Shown: positions 53,644 to 64,000, numbered from the stretch's first letter. The stretch: DNA of 64,000 nucleotides from Prochlorococcus sp. AG-355-N18 (GCA_003278535.1 QCEG01000007.1:1-64000), one strand, 5' to 3'. The notes: generated by a model not told the origin, from the sequence alone. Translations and numbers: made by a program.

Positions 53644-54921
53644 GTGTTAGATCAAAAATTAATAAGAGAAAATCCAACTTCAGTTGAAGAAAGTTTATCC
53701 CTGAGAGGAAAAGTTTTTAATATTTCCCAAATACAAGAATTAACTCTTCAAAAAAAAGAAATTGATATAGAAATATCCAGTCTCCAATCTGAGAGTAAAA
53801 AATTAAGTAAATTGATCGGTCAAGAAATCAGCAAATCTAAAAACAATGATTCTCCAGAATTAAATAATTTAAAAATAAAAGGAAATGAATACAGAACAAA
53901 AATTTCAGAATTAGAAGAGAAAAAAAGAACCTTAGATAAAAATATACATAATGAAATTTGTAATTTACCAAATTTACCTAGCAAAGATGCCCCTATTGGG
54001 AAAGATGAAAGTCATAATGTCCAAGTAAAAACTTGGGGAGATCCGTTAGTATCAGAAAATCTCAAATCTCACTGGGAAATAGGCGAAAGTCTTAATCTTT
54101 TTGACTCTGTCAAATCAACTAAAATATCAAAAAGTCGTTTTATTACACTTATTGGAAATGGGGCCAGATTAGAGAGAGCATTAATAAATTTTATGCTCGA
54201 CATGCACACTAGTAATGGATATTTAGAGTTAATGCCTCCAGCTTTAGTGAATTCAGAAAGTCTTACCGGATCTGGTCAATTACCTAAATTTTCAAATGAA
54301 AGTTTTAAGTGTTCTAACGACGACCTATGGCTTTCTCCAACTGCTGAAGTTCCACTAACTGCTTTTCATAGAAATGATATTGTTGATTCAAAGCAATTAC
54401 CCCTTAAGTATGTTGCATATAGCCCATGTTTTAGGAGAGAAGCTGGTAGTTATGGAAGGGATACAAAAGGTTTAATAAGACTTCATCAATTTAATAAAGT
54501 TGAACTATATTGGTTTTGTGATCCAAGTAAATCTATTGAAGCTCATAAAAAGATCACCTTAGATGCAGAAAGTATTTTAAAAAAACTCAGTCTACCTTAC
54601 AGATTAGTTGATATTTGTACTGGAGACTTAGGTTTTTCTTCAAGCAGAACTTTTGATCTTGAAGTCTGGCTCCCAAGTAGTAAATGTTATAGAGAAATTT
54701 CAAGTTGTAGCAACTGTTTAGACTTTCAAGCTCGCAGATCATCAATAAGAGCAAAAATTGATAAAAAAAATACATATTTGCACACCTTAAATGGTAGTGG
54801 GCTTGCTATTGGAAGAACTATGGCTGCTATTCTTGAGAATGGCCAACAAACAGATGGGAGCGTGAAAATTCCAGATGCTCTAGTTCCATATTTTGGATCA
54901 AATATTTTAAAAACTGCCTAA
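53644..54921 (+). CDS. serS: Seryl-tRNA synthetase
   Basis: Class II synthetase charging all tRNA-Ser isoacceptors, including the CGA tRNA at the island. 425 aa; GTG start ([10 protein letters not shown]). An N-terminal coiled coil (about 30-105) precedes the catalytic domain with motif 2 [28 protein letters not shown] and motif 3 [16 protein letters not shown]. No unusual feature. Confidence 0.97.
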   Translation: MLDQKLIRENPTSVEESLSLRGKVFNISQIQELTLQKKEIDIEISSLQSESKKLSKLIGQEISKSKNNDSPELNNLKIKGNEYRTKISELEEKKRTLDKNIHNEICNLPNLPSKDAPIGKDESHNVQVKTWGDPLVSENLKSHWEIGESLNLFDSVKSTKISKSRFITLIGNGARLERALINFMLDMHTSNGYLELMPPALVNSESLTGSGQLPKFSNESFKCSNDDLWLSPTAEVPLTAFHRNDIVDSKQLPLKYVAYSPCFRREAGSYGRDTKGLIRLHQFNKVELYWFCDPSKSIEAHKKITLDAESILKKLSLPYRLVDICTGDLGFSSSRTFDLEVWLPSSKCYREISSCSNCLDFQARRSSIRAKIDKKNTYLHTLNGSGLAIGRTMAAILENGQQTDGSVKIPDALVPYFGSNILKTA

Positions 54922-54930
54922 TATATTTAA

Positions 54931-56010
54931 ATGAACGTTTTAACCTCAATTACAGTTCTGGGATTTCTCATTTTTTTTCATGAGATGGGACATTTTCTTG
55001 CGGCAATTTTGCAAGGTATCTATGTTGATGGATTTTCAATTGGTTTTGGACCATCAATAGTCCAGAAAAGATATAAAAACATAACCTATTCACTTAGAGC
55101 CTTTCCATTAGGGGGCTTTGTTTCCTTCCCTGATGAAGAAATTAATAATATTGACCCTAAAGATCCAAATCTTTTAAAAAATAGACCCGTTATTCAAAGA
55201 GTAATTGTAATTTCCGCTGGGGTATTTGCCAACTTAATTCTTGCCTATACTATTTTGATTGTAAATGTAACTACTATTGGAATTCCATTTGATCCCGAGC
55301 CTGGTATTTTAGTTTTAGCTACTCAGCCCGAGAAGGCTGCTTCTCTTGCTGGATTACAAGCTGGTGATAAAATCTTAAAAATTGAAAGCAAAACTTTAGG
55401 AGCTGGCGATCAAGCAGTTTCTGCTTTAGTAAAACAAATTCAAAATGCATCAGAGAGTCCAATTTCGATAACAATTGATAGAGATGGAGTTCTGAAAGAT
55501 TTAACTTTGATCCCAAAAAACATAGATGGGAAAGGTACAATAGGAGCTCAATTACAACCTAATATAAAAAAAGAGACTCAAAAGACAAAAAATATATTTG
55601 AACTTTTTGAATACACCAATAATGAATTTTCATCACTTTTGGTAAAAACAATACAAGGTTATAAAGGATTAATTACAAATTTCTCCTCAACAGCTCAACA
55701 ATTAAGTGGGCCCGTCAAAATCGTTGAAATTGGTGCTCAACTATCACAACAAGGAGGGACAGGGATATTATTATTTGCTGCGTTAATTTCCATTAATTTA
55801 GCAGTTCTCAATTCATTGCCTTTACCGCTATTGGATGGAGGGCAGCTTGTTTTCACTTTAATTGAGGGTTTTAGGGGGGAACCAGTCCCAGTTAAGATAC
55901 AAATGGTTGTTACTCAATCTAGTTTTTTTCTTTTGGTTGGACTTAGTGTTCTCCTTATTATTAGGGATACTAGTCAGCTTCTAATAGTACAAAGATTATT
56001 AAACCAATAA
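54931..56010 (+). CDS. rseP: Site-2 zinc metalloprotease (RseP/M50)
   Basis: Intramembrane protease of the M50 family, 359 aa. The zinc site HEMGH is at residues 17-21, within the first helix; a PDZ domain occupies about 110-195; the third ligand motif reads LPLPLLDGGQLVF. It probably cleaves anti-sigma or other membrane proteins; the local target is unknown. The start is 9 bases after serS, so they are likely co-transcribed. Confidence 0.93.
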   Translation: MNVLTSITVLGFLIFFHEMGHFLAAILQGIYVDGFSIGFGPSIVQKRYKNITYSLRAFPLGGFVSFPDEEINNIDPKDPNLLKNRPVIQRVIVISAGVFANLILAYTILIVNVTTIGIPFDPEPGILVLATQPEKAASLAGLQAGDKILKIESKTLGAGDQAVSALVKQIQNASESPISITIDRDGVLKDLTLIPKNIDGKGTIGAQLQPNIKKETQKTKNIFELFEYTNNEFSSLLVKTIQGYKGLITNFSSTAQQLSGPVKIVEIGAQLSQQGGTGILLFAALISINLAVLNSLPLPLLDGGQLVFTLIEGFRGEPVPVKIQMVVTQSSFFLLVGLSVLLIIRDTSQLLIVQRLLNQ

Positions 56011-56073
56011 ATAAATTTTTAAAAGAGTTATTCAAGCTGTTAGTATAGTATGAAGTTTTTTAAATTTTGTTAA

Positions 56074-56376
56074 ATGGCTAAAAAGTCAATGATTGCTAGA
56101 GAGGTCAAACGCAAAAAGCTAGTTAAGAAATATGCTGCAAAAAGAAAATCACTATTAGATGAGTTTAATGCAGCAAAAGATCCTATGGAAAGATTAGAAA
56201 TTCATAGAAAGATCCAAGGTTTACCAAGGAACTCAGCTCCAACCAGAGTAAGAAATAGATGTTGGGCAACTGGCAAGCCAAGAGGAGTATATAGAGATTT
56301 TGGATTATGTAGAAACCAATTAAGACAAAGAGCTCATAATGGTGAATTGCCAGGTGTTGTAAAATCAAGTTGGTAA
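56074..56376 (+). CDS. rpsN: 30S ribosomal protein S14
   Basis: A 100-aa long-form S14 without zinc cysteines: [16 protein letters not shown] at the start, [25 protein letters not shown] in the middle, and GVVKSSW at the end. It assembles in the 30S head. Upstream of the divergent-spaced pnp it stands as a small unit. Confidence 0.98.
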   Translation: MAKKSMIAREVKRKKLVKKYAAKRKSLLDEFNAAKDPMERLEIHRKIQGLPRNSAPTRVRNRCWATGKPRGVYRDFGLCRNQLRQRAHNGELPGVVKSSW

Positions 56377-56554
56377 TAAATTTTTTTTTTAAAATTGGAT
56401 TACCTAATTATTCTAAAATGAAGCTCTGATAAGCACTTGCAGATAATTCTAGTGTTTTACTCCAAAAATAAATTAAATCATATTTAAATAAATACTCAAT
56501 ATGTCCCTATTAAATGTAAGAATAAATTATGTATACGAATTCATAATTTAAAAA

Positions 56555-58720
56555 GTGGAAGGACAAAATAAGTCGATCACGTTTGACGGACGAGAGATAC
56601 GACTAACTACAGGACTATATGCTCCTCAGGCAAACGGATCAGTATTGATTGAATGTGGAGACACCTCCTTATTAGTTACTGCAACAAAAACTACAAAAAA
56701 AGAAGCTTCAGACTTTCTACCTCTAATTTGTGACTATGAGGAAAAACTATATGCTGCAGGCAGGATACCCGGTGGATTCATGAGAAGAGAGGGACGTCCA
56801 CCAGAGAGAGCCACATTAATAGCAAGATTAATTGATAGGCCTATGAGACCACTTTTCCCTAGTTGGATGAGAGATGAGATTCAAATTGTAGCTTCTTGTC
56901 TTTCTCTTGATGAAAGGGTGCCTGCAGATGTTCTTGCTGTGACTGGAGCATCAATAGCAACACTATTGGGAGAAATACCTTTCTACGGGCCAATGGCTGC
57001 TGTAAGAGTTGGACTGTTAGGAGATGATTTCATCCTAAATCCAAGTTACCGAGAAATAGAAAAGGGAGATCTTGATATTGTTGTCGCAGGGTCAAATGAA
57101 GGAATTGTAATGATTGAAGCTGGTGCAAACCAACTTTCTGAACAAGACACTATTGAGGCTATAGATTTCGGTTATGAAGCTGTCACCGAGTTAATTAAAT
57201 CTCAAGAAAACCTTCTCGAAGAACTTGGGATCAAGCAAGCAAAACCTGAAGATCCTGAGCAAGACAATGCACTAATAAATTATTTAGAGAAAAATTGCTC
57301 TAAGCCTATTGATTTAGTCTTAAAGAAATTTGATCAGTCAAAAGAAGAAAGAGATTTAGAACTTGAGAAAGTAAAAGCAGATGTTCAAAATAAAATAGAT
57401 TCTCTCAAGGATGATAATCAAGTGAAAATAATCACTACAGAAAATGATAAATTAATACATTCTGATTTTAAAAAATTAACCAAGAAATTAATGAGATCGC
57501 AAATCATTAATGATGGGAAAAGAGTTGATGGTAGAGATCTAGACGAAGTCAGAAAAATATCAGCTGCCGCAGGAATACTACCAAAAAGAGTTCATGGTTC
57601 AGCTTTATTCCAAAGAGGTTTAACTCAAGTATTATCAACAACCACACTTGGAACCCCCAGTGATGCACAAGAGATGGATGATCTAAACCCAAGCACTGAA
57701 AAAACTTACCTACATCACTACAACTTTCCTCCTTTTTCAGTAGGAGAAACCCGTCCAATGAGAACTCCTGGAAGGAGAGAAATTGGCCATGGAGCTTTAG
57801 CAGAAAGAGCTATAATTCCTGTCTTACCAGGTAAAGAAACTTTTCCATACGTACTCAGAGTAGTAAGCGAAGTTTTAAGTTCTAATGGATCTACATCAAT
57901 GGGATCTGTATGTGGTAGCACACTATCACTATTAGACGCTGGGGTTCCATTAAAAGCGCCCGTAAGCGGAACTGCAATGGGTTTAATTAAAGAAGGTAAA
58001 GAGATCAGAATCCTTACAGATATCCAAGGGATTGAAGATTTCCTTGGAGATATGGACTTCAAGGTTGCTGGCACAGAAAAAGGGATAACAGCATTGCAGA
58101 TGGATATGAAAATTACAGGATTACCGGTTTCTGTAATTTCTGATGCAATAAAAAAAGCTCGCCCAGCCAGATTGCATATTTTGGAAAAAATGCAAGAGGC
58201 AATTGATAAACCTCAAGATACATTATCTCCGCATGCACCAAGACTATTAAGCTTCAGAATAGATCCAGAACTAATAGGTACTGTTATTGGTCCTGGTGGA
58301 AGGACAATAAAGGGCATAACAGAAAGAACAAATACTAAGATAGATATAGAGGATGGAGGAATCGTTACAATCGCATCCCATGATGGAGCAGCGGCAGAAG
58401 AAGCGCAGAAGATAATAGAGGGTTTAACTAGAAAGGTTCACGAGGGAGAAATTTTCTCAGGAGTAGTTACCAGAATTATACCCATAGGGGCTTTTGTTGA
58501 AATACTCCCAGGGAAAGAAGGAATGGTTCATATATCACAGTTATCAGAGGCTAGAGTTGAGAGGGTAGAGGACGTAGTTAGGCAAGGTGATGAGGTAACA
58601 GTGAGAGTTCGAGAAATTGATAGTAGAGGTAGGATTAATTTAACCCTTAGAGGTGTTGGCCAAAATAATGGGATGTCCTATCCAGAACCAACACCAACTC
58701 CAGTAGCACCTCTTAATTAA
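56555..58720 (+). CDS. pnp: Polyribonucleotide nucleotidyltransferase
   Basis: Phosphorolytic 3'-5' exoribonuclease, 721 aa, GTG start. Two RNase PH domains (about 1-230 and 315-555) flank a helical linker; the first has RRE-type [28 protein letters not shown], the second [19 protein letters not shown] and [13 protein letters not shown] with catalytic aspartates. A KH domain ([15 protein letters not shown]) and an S1 domain ([28 protein letters not shown]) end the protein. It overlaps the convergent phosphatase gene by 4 bases. Confidence 0.97.
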   Translation: MEGQNKSITFDGREIRLTTGLYAPQANGSVLIECGDTSLLVTATKTTKKEASDFLPLICDYEEKLYAAGRIPGGFMRREGRPPERATLIARLIDRPMRPLFPSWMRDEIQIVASCLSLDERVPADVLAVTGASIATLLGEIPFYGPMAAVRVGLLGDDFILNPSYREIEKGDLDIVVAGSNEGIVMIEAGANQLSEQDTIEAIDFGYEAVTELIKSQENLLEELGIKQAKPEDPEQDNALINYLEKNCSKPIDLVLKKFDQSKEERDLELEKVKADVQNKIDSLKDDNQVKIITTENDKLIHSDFKKLTKKLMRSQIINDGKRVDGRDLDEVRKISAAAGILPKRVHGSALFQRGLTQVLSTTTLGTPSDAQEMDDLNPSTEKTYLHHYNFPPFSVGETRPMRTPGRREIGHGALAERAIIPVLPGKETFPYVLRVVSEVLSSNGSTSMGSVCGSTLSLLDAGVPLKAPVSGTAMGLIKEGKEIRILTDIQGIEDFLGDMDFKVAGTEKGITALQMDMKITGLPVSVISDAIKKARPARLHILEKMQEAIDKPQDTLSPHAPRLLSFRIDPELIGTVIGPGGRTIKGITERTNTKIDIEDGGIVTIASHDGAAAEEAQKIIEGLTRKVHEGEIFSGVVTRIIPIGAFVEILPGKEGMVHISQLSEARVERVEDVVRQGDEVTVRVREIDSRGRINLTLRGVGQNNGMSYPEPTPTPVAPLN

Positions 58721-59625
58721 TCAAAAGCGTATAAATCGAATTTTCTTATAATTTGCATTATTTCAGTGCATATACTTTTATGAGAAAATTTGTCACTTGT
58801 AGCAACTATTATTCCTCCTTGCTCAAAATTTGAGCCACCATAGGATAATTGATCATTATTTAAATTGGTCATAGAACCGCCAGCAGTATTTAAGATAGCT
58901 TCTGGCGCAGCAAAGTCCCAGTCTTTAGGTGAACTTTTACCTGGTAGGCTCAAGCAAATATAAATATGACTCTCTCCTCTTAAAATTGAAGCAATTTTAC
59001 ACCCAATACTACCCATAACAATTTGATCTTTAAAGTTTAATTTTTCAATTACATTTTTTAGAGTTTGATTCCTATGATTTTTACTTGTAATAATGGTCAT
59101 CTCATGAATTCTCCTCTTATTTTGCGAAAGATTAGTTTTTAAGTAAGTTCCATCTCTAGATTCACACCAACTTTTTCTTCCATTAGAGATCCATAATTGA
59201 TTCTTCTCAGGGATAAGGACAACTCCAATTAATGGTTTTTTTTTATAATTCAATGCTAAATGCATTGCATAATTACCCGTTCCTTGAATAAAATCCTTTG
59301 TACCATCTAAAGGATCCAAAACCCAACACCAGTCAGATTTTGCTTCAAAATAATTTGACTCATCCTTTGCATTTTCTTCGCTTAAGATATCCCAACCAAT
59401 ATTCTTATAATTTTTCTTTATTCTATTTATGATTACCTCATTTACTTTTAAATCAGCAAGAGTTACAGGATCTTCAGAGATTTTGTTTTGAATAATGTTA
59501 GCTTTTTCTTCTGGATTTCTAATGAGATTAGAATAATAAATTAATATATCTGCCACTTCCCAGCTTAAAATCCTCAAATCACAGATAAGATTATTAATAT
59601 CTAAACCAAAAGGTAATTTAGTCAC
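58717..59625 (-). CDS. cysQ: CysQ-like 3'(2'),5'-bisphosphate nucleotidase
   Basis: A 302-aa inositol-monophosphatase-superfamily enzyme. The metal-binding motifs are [26 protein letters not shown] (DPxDGT) and [15 protein letters not shown]. CysQ family members hydrolyse PAP from sulfate assimilation; inositol phosphatase activity is the alternative. It is divergent from rsmI (4-base gap). Confidence 0.88.
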   Translation of the reverse strand: MTKLPFGLDINNLICDLRILSWEVADILIYYSNLIRNPEEKANIIQNKISEDPVTLADLKVNEVIINRIKKNYKNIGWDILSEENAKDESNYFEAKSDWCWVLDPLDGTKDFIQGTGNYAMHLALNYKKKPLIGVVLIPEKNQLWISNGRKSWCESRDGTYLKTNLSQNKRRIHEMTIITSKNHRNQTLKNVIEKLNFKDQIVMGSIGCKIASILRGESHIYICLSLPGKSSPKDWDFAAPEAILNTAGGSMTNLNNDQLSYGGSNFEQGGIIVATSDKFSHKSICTEIMQIIRKFDLYAFD

Positions 59626-59629
59626 ATAA

Positions 59630-60493
59630 ATGAATATCGATTCTCTATTCTCTCATATAGACCAAAAACCTGAAAGCGGAATTTTATATATAGTAGGAAC
59701 TCCTATTGGAAATTTATATGATATTTCTTTAAGAGCTTTGAATACTCTAAAAAATGTTTCACTAGTTGCTTGCGAAGATACTAGACAGACACAAAAAATA
59801 ATGAATAAATACTCAATAAAAAATAATCTTATAAGTTTTAATATGCACAACTCAATTAAAAAAATCCCGATTATAATAAATCATCTCAAGAAAGGTAACT
59901 CGATTGCACTGGTAAGTGATGCTGGGATGCCAAGCATTTGCGATCCGGGAGAAAATCTTATTAGGGAAATAAAATCAAATAAATTAAAAGCTATTTGTAT
60001 CCCAGGCCCTTGCGCAGCTATAACCGCTTTAGTTTCTAGTGGGCTAGGATCTTCAACATTTATCTTTGAAGGTTTTCTACCAAAGAAACAAACTGAAAGA
60101 AACAAAATACTTTTTGATATCAGCAAAAATACTAAAACAACTATAGTTTATGAAGCACCCCATAGAATTAAAAAGCTTTTAAAAGAACTAAAATGTTTTT
60201 GCGGAGGTGATAGAGAAATTCAACTATATCGAGAATTAACCAAAAAGTTTGAAGAGCATATAGGCAGTAATATTAATGAAGTTATAGAGAATATAAAAGA
60301 TAAAGAAATTATGGGAGAAATAACAGTATTGATTGGAGGTTTAAACCATTCAAAAAATCAAGATATAAATCTAATAATTTTAAAGAATGAACTTAATGAA
60401 TTAATTAAAGCAGGTTTAAATTTATCATCAGCGTCTAAATACCTAGCAAAAAAGAATGGTATTCCAAAAAACAAAATTTATAATTTATATTAA
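59630..60493 (+). CDS. rsmI: 16S rRNA (cytidine-1402-2'-O)-methyltransferase
   Basis: Methylates the ribose of C1402 in 16S rRNA using SAM, part of decoding-centre maturation. 287 aa, normal length. The N-terminal YIVGTPIGNLYDISLRALNTL and CEDTRQTQKI motifs and later SDAGMPSICDPGENLIREI and PGPCAAITALVSSGL are diagnostic. Start ATG at 59630. Confidence 0.95.
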   Translation: MNIDSLFSHIDQKPESGILYIVGTPIGNLYDISLRALNTLKNVSLVACEDTRQTQKIMNKYSIKNNLISFNMHNSIKKIPIIINHLKKGNSIALVSDAGMPSICDPGENLIREIKSNKLKAICIPGPCAAITALVSSGLGSSTFIFEGFLPKKQTERNKILFDISKNTKTTIVYEAPHRIKKLLKELKCFCGGDREIQLYRELTKKFEEHIGSNINEVIENIKDKEIMGEITVLIGGLNHSKNQDINLIILKNELNELIKAGLNLSSASKYLAKKNGIPKNKIYNLY

Positions 60494-60516
60494 GGAATTA
60501 TTGTGTAATTTGGATT

Positions 60517-60747
60517 ATGTCTGAAGCTTTCAAAAAATTAATTTTTTCAATTACCTATAATTCTTGTTTGTTTTTATTATTGATTATTGGTATACAAAAT
60601 AGCTCAAGCAAAAGGAAGATTTATCTGTTTAATAATGAAAGTATTCCTTTACCAATAAGCTTTATAGTTGGAGTAAGTTTCATAACAGGTTCGATAACAG
60701 GAAGCGTTGTACCTATTTTATTTTATAAATATAAGGATGATAGTTAA
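60517..60747 (+). CDS. LapA-domain-like small membrane protein
   Basis: A 76-aa protein with two hydrophobic helices (about 17-25 extended and 46-70). The spacing and IGIQNSSSKRKIYLF and PISFIVGVSFITGSITGSV resemble the LapA/DUF1049 pattern (QN...V..F..., then a Gly-rich second helix). The function is unknown. It overlaps the convergent HTH gene by 4 bases. Confidence 0.65.
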   Translation: MSEAFKKLIFSITYNSCLFLLLIIGIQNSSSKRKIYLFNNESIPLPISFIVGVSFITGSITGSVVPILFYKYKDDS

Positions 60748-61469
60748 ATAGAAATCAAATTTTGAGCAGTAACTATTCTAGATATTCCACGTGAAATTAA
60801 TATCGGAGCAACAATTCTAAATACATTAGTATTAGTAACTTTAATTACTTTCTGATCTTTGTTACAAATACGCTTTGCGGTTTTTAAATCAAAATGAATT
60901 TCTATAGTTTTTCTTTTCAAATCATTTTGGGGTAAAAATTGCCATTCAGGATAATCTTTTAAATACTTAATTTCTAGTTCAATTTCTTTTTTGACAATTA
61001 AAAAAACCACATTAGGTAGCTTTATCTCTGAAAGAGGTATCGAAGAAATATCTTTCTGAGAAACATCTTCAAAGTCATGTTCCAAAGGGGTTATTTCTAT
61101 AAACGATTCAAAAGGATTAATTTTATCTTCATTTGATCTGTCTATTAATATTGAAGTATCAGCAGATTTATTTATTTTATTTTTCTCATTACTTAGTTGA
61201 TTATCAATTTCAAGCAATTTTTCATCTTTTGCATCAAATGTTGCATTAAATCTATTGAGAATTTCTTTATATTTTAATTCTCCAAGGCTTTTTTTTAAAT
61301 GTCTTATTATGGTCGTTTTAGTGCATTTAAACTTTTCAGATAAAAAATCAACCGATTGATTATCTAAAAAATTAATTTTTATTTCTTCTTTTTGATTGTC
61401 AGTAAGTCTTTTAGCCAAAAAAGGTAGTAAAATTTTTTTTATATTAGGAAAAATTTGAACATAATTCAA
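60744..61469 (-). CDS. Hypothetical protein with N-terminal helix-turn-helix
   Basis: A 241-aa protein. Residues about 20-60 (LTDNQKEEIKINFLDNQSVDFLSEKFKCTKTTIIRHLKKSLG) form a plausible homeodomain-like HTH resembling those in transposases and small regulators (SVDFLSEKFKCTKTTIIRHLKK). A charged middle linker follows, then a C-terminal domain (LPNVVFLIVKKEIELEIKYLKDYPEW... RTVTAQN-type) of unknown family. It could be a transcription factor. The start may be a TTG rather than the track ATG. Divergent neighbours are the LapA-like gene and the O-antigen ligase. Confidence 0.7.
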   Translation of the reverse strand: MNYVQIFPNIKKILLPFLAKRLTDNQKEEIKINFLDNQSVDFLSEKFKCTKTTIIRHLKKSLGELKYKEILNRFNATFDAKDEKLLEIDNQLSNEKNKINKSADTSILIDRSNEDKINPFESFIEITPLEHDFEDVSQKDISSIPLSEIKLPNVVFLIVKKEIELEIKYLKDYPEWQFLPQNDLKRKTIEIHFDLKTAKRICNKDQKVIKVTNTNVFRIVAPILISRGISRIVTAQNLISI

Positions 61470-61632
61470 TAATCAAATACTTTTAATTTCATGAAGTAAA
61501 TTAAATGGATTTTATTTTTTAAAGCATGATTTGGTTTAATTTTAATTGTAGAAAAAAATCTTTTATAAAATTATTTACAAAAGGGTTGTTATGTAAAAAA
61601 AATGTTAGGGATTAATTTTAAATTTTTCAAAT
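61470..61632. other. AT-rich intergenic region before polysaccharide genes
   Basis: No coding sequence or RNA is recognised here. The stretch separates the divergent HTH gene and the O-antigen-ligase-type gene and is likely to hold both promoters. Confidence 0.5.
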
Positions 61633-62907
61633 ATGAATAATTATTCATTAAAAAAGTTAGGAGGAATTTGTTTTTTCACAGGGGTTTTCTTTTTGCCAAG
61701 CACATTATTTGTCGGCGGATTACTTTTATTAATATCCGCCACAATAGGAACATTCATAAATAAAAGAGGATACTTTAATGATAATTGGAACAAATCTTTT
61801 TTTGTATGCAGTATATTAATTATCTTTAGCAGTTTAAAAAATTTCTTTTTTACAAATTCATTATTAACAAATGTATTTGATCCGAAATTAGCATTAATTG
61901 GCACACTTAATTGGCTGCCTTTTTTTTGGGTATTCTGGGGATTTCAACCTTTTCTTGATTCAACAGAAAAGAGAAAAAAGACTTCTATATTTTTAATTGC
62001 AGGAACATTCCCCTTAATAGTGAGCGGTTTTGGACAGTATTTTTTTAATTGGACAGGTCCATTAAAAATACTAAATGGATTAATTATTTGGTATCAACGC
62101 CCAATTGATACAAATGGTTTGACTGGACCATTTAATAATCAAAATTATGCCGGCAGTTGGTTTTCTCTTGTTTTCCCCTTTTGTGTAGCACTTTTATTAG
62201 AAAAAACAAAAAAACCACTAAATAAATTTATCTCACTCTTCTTTTTATTTACTATAGGCATAGCTGGTATCCTCACAAATTCCAGAAATGCATGGGCAAG
62301 TCTAATAAGTACGATCCCTTTAGTAGTAGGTATTAAAAGCTTATATTGGTATGTTCCATTGATTATTTCAATTACTATTATTATATTTATAACCGTTTTT
62401 CAAACATTATCAGGAGGTTTTCAAGATCTTTTAAGAGAATTAATTCCTGAAAAAATATGGCTTGAATTTGATGAAACAAGGATAAGTAATTTAGATATTA
62501 CAAGAATAGAGATTTTATTAAGTGCATATAGAATGAGTATTCTTAATCCAATATTTGGTTTGGGAGCAGGTTCCTTTCCCATAATCTTTGAACTTCAAAA
62601 GGGCTTATGGAGGGGACATCCTCATAATATTTTTTTAGAATTAGCAATTAGCTTTGGATATCCAGCTACCATCTTATTTTTATCCACAATTTTGATTTTA
62701 TTTATAAAATCTGCAAAAATTATATTTACCAAGAAACATCGCAATTTAAATTTTTTTGAGAGAGCTTGGTGGACATCTATCTTCCTCTTTTTTATGACTC
62801 AATTATTTGATGTTCAATATTTTGATGGAAGGATAAGTATTTTATGTTGGATAACATTATCTGGTTTAAAATTAATTTCAGAAGAAAATACAACCCAAAC
62901 TAACTAA
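61633..62907 (+). CDS. O-antigen ligase / IctB-like membrane protein
   Basis: A 424-aa polytopic membrane protein with ten or more helices and the Wzy_C-type loop: LTNSRNAWASLI, SILNPIFGLGAGSFPIIFE, GHPHNIFLELAISFGYPATILF. It belongs to the O-antigen ligase/polymerase superfamily, which also includes cyanobacterial IctB. The following glycosylphosphotransferase gene favours a polysaccharide role over carbon transport. The ATG start is clear. Confidence 0.85.
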   Translation: MNNYSLKKLGGICFFTGVFFLPSTLFVGGLLLLISATIGTFINKRGYFNDNWNKSFFVCSILIIFSSLKNFFFTNSLLTNVFDPKLALIGTLNWLPFFWVFWGFQPFLDSTEKRKKTSIFLIAGTFPLIVSGFGQYFFNWTGPLKILNGLIIWYQRPIDTNGLTGPFNNQNYAGSWFSLVFPFCVALLLEKTKKPLNKFISLFFLFTIGIAGILTNSRNAWASLISTIPLVVGIKSLYWYVPLIISITIIIFITVFQTLSGGFQDLLRELIPEKIWLEFDETRISNLDITRIEILLSAYRMSILNPIFGLGAGSFPIIFELQKGLWRGHPHNIFLELAISFGYPATILFLSTILILFIKSAKIIFTKKHRNLNFFERAWWTSIFLFFMTQLFDVQYFDGRISILCWITLSGLKLISEENTTQTN

Positions 62908-62946
62908 CTTTTAAAAATGATAAAAATTTTATAAATTAAAATAACT

Positions 62947-64000
62947 ATGTTTAAAAATCTTTATCCCAGATATAAAAATACATTTAGATATTTTTTTATT
63001 TTTTTATTCGAGATATTTGGTCCATATCAAATCTTTAAATATATGATAAATAGAGATTTTAATTTACTAAAAAATCTAAGTAACTTATCATTATTAACAC
63101 TGATATCCGCATGGTTTTTTATTAGTTATTTGAAAGAAAGATATTCGAAAATCAATATCAACAATAATTTTAAAAATTATTTAATTAAACTTAATGATTT
63201 ATTTTTAGTAACTATTATAGTTTCAATATTTTTATTCAGTCTAAAAACAATCGGAATAGATCTTAATTTATATTCAAAAAATCTTCCTTTAATATTTTTG
63301 ATACTAATAATTATGTCTATGGCACAAGAAATAATTACAATAAACACTCTCCAATACATATCACCTCGAAAATGCAAAGAAGTATTTATTCTTGGTTCAG
63401 AGATGGATTTAATTGCAATTAAAAATATTCTTAAAAACTATAATTATTATGAAGAGATCATTTTCAAAGTTATTGATTCAAGCTTTTACCAAGATGTTCT
63501 TCCTGATCAACTAATAATTTCAAAAGAAAATCAATTAAATTTTAATGAATATAAGCTTCTAAAGAAATTTCTATTAAGCGGCGTTCAAATAACATCTAAA
63601 TATAAATGGTTTGAATATGAACTTAATTGCCTTCCAGTAGAGTTGTTAGATAAAGAAAATTTTCTAGACTCAAAACTTTTCCTAAATAATAGGGGTTTAG
63701 AGTTTAAATTAAAAAGGTTATTTGACATATTAGTTAGTCTATTATTATTGTTTTTTTCTTTACCATTAATTTTATTTTTCGGATCTCTAATTTGGCTTTT
63801 CGATAGAGGTCCTGTTTTTTATAAACAAGAAAGAGAAGGCTTATTTAGAAGAAAGTTTTTTGTTTATAAACTGCGATCTATGGTGGTTAATGCAGAAACA
63901 TCAGGTCCTCAATGGGCGGCTAAAAACGATAAAAGAATAACATTAATTGGAAATATTATAAGAAAAACAAGAATAGATGAATTACCTCAGCTGATTTCAG
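62947..64000 (+). CDS. Polyprenyl glycosylphosphotransferase (3' end outside window)
   Basis: Initiating enzyme of a lipid-linked polysaccharide pathway, transferring a sugar-phosphate to undecaprenyl phosphate. From ATG 62947 the frame is open to the right edge (at least 351 aa) and is missing from the ORF track for that reason. It has N-terminal hydrophobic helices, a Rossmann-like segment (VFILGSEMD), then the hallmark catalytic domain: RGPVFYKQEREG, FFVYKLRSMVVNAE and GNIIRKTRIDELPQLIS. It likely opens a surface-polysaccharide cluster beyond the window. The donor sugar cannot be told. Confidence 0.9.
   Translation, partial: MFKNLYPRYKNTFRYFFIFLFEIFGPYQIFKYMINRDFNLLKNLSNLSLLTLISAWFFISYLKERYSKININNNFKNYLIKLNDLFLVTIIVSIFLFSLKTIGIDLNLYSKNLPLIFLILIIMSMAQEIITINTLQYISPRKCKEVFILGSEMDLIAIKNILKNYNYYEEIIFKVIDSSFYQDVLPDQLIISKENQLNFNEYKLLKKFLLSGVQITSKYKWFEYELNCLPVELLDKENFLDSKLFLNNRGLEFKLKRLFDILVSLLLLFFSLPLILFFGSLIWLFDRGPVFYKQEREGLFRRKFFVYKLRSMVVNAETSGPQWAAKNDKRITLIGNIIRKTRIDELPQLIS

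Overview
The window is a low-GC (roughly one-third G+C by eye), densely packed cyanobacterial chromosome segment. Gene content and order point to a marine Prochlorococcus of the high-light-adapted type: psbD overlapping psbC, petM, ycf4, ycf39, ycf46, an NADPH-thioredoxin reductase/thioredoxin fusion, split pntA, isiB flavodoxin, a FutA/IdiA iron-binding protein, very short spacers, few Shine-Dalgarno sites and many GTG/TTG starts. The exact strain cannot be named from sequence alone.

Layout. 1-9.6 kb: 3' part of polA, cysS, dxr, a small [2Fe-2S] protein, then a minus-strand hydrolase plus the three-gene proton-translocating transhydrogenase (pntA1-pntA2-pntB). 9.7-16.6 kb: hypothetical genes, the NTRC-type trxB fusion, infA, ycf39, petM, a hydrolase, ilvH, a cyclophilin lipoprotein, ycf4. 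16.8-22.7 kb: psbD-psbC with a strong terminator, maf, cobQ, a ferredoxin, a rhomboid protease and an unlisted 52-residue protein whose tail matches the C-terminal cysteine loop of CP12.

22.9-35.65 kb is a genomic island at an intact tRNA-Ser(CGA) gene (35635-35719, minus). Two more copies of the tRNA's 3' end (13-bp core AACGGAGAGGGTG, then AAATT in place of the tRNA's GGATT) lie at 22903 and 28693 in the same orientation, so the island resolves into two tandem cassettes. Cassette 1 (22.90-28.70 kb) carries a sigma-70 region-4-like protein, two TPR proteins, a DnaB-type helicase domain and small proteins. Cassette 2 (28.69-35.65 kb) carries a complete type I restriction-modification system (hsdM-hsdS-hsdR) and small proteins. 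Each cassette has its own family of C-rich ~12-bp iterons near both ends (CCACCAACACAT in cassette 1; CCCCACACTACA/CCCCCACTACA in cassette 2). The left ends keep identical spacing: core to ATATAGGA, and core to iterons. The right ends share a ~50-bp block. No integrase is visible. The arrangement resembles the tRNA-targeted 'tycheposon' class of Prochlorococcus elements as I remember it, but the paired cassettes, element-specific iterons and missing recombinase make it the most interesting part of the window.

35.7-64 kb returns to core genes: futA, glyQ, small conserved genes, isiB flavodoxin, a SemiSWEET-like transporter, an AEC permease with no ordinary start codon, two glycosyltransferases, a DMT permease, sppA, aroH, the rpmH-rnpA-PH-yidC-ycf46-serS-rseP-rpsN-pnp run, a CysQ-like phosphatase, rsmI, an O-antigen-ligase-type protein, and the start of a polyprenyl glycosylphosphotransferase that runs off the right edge and probably opens a surface-polysaccharide cluster.
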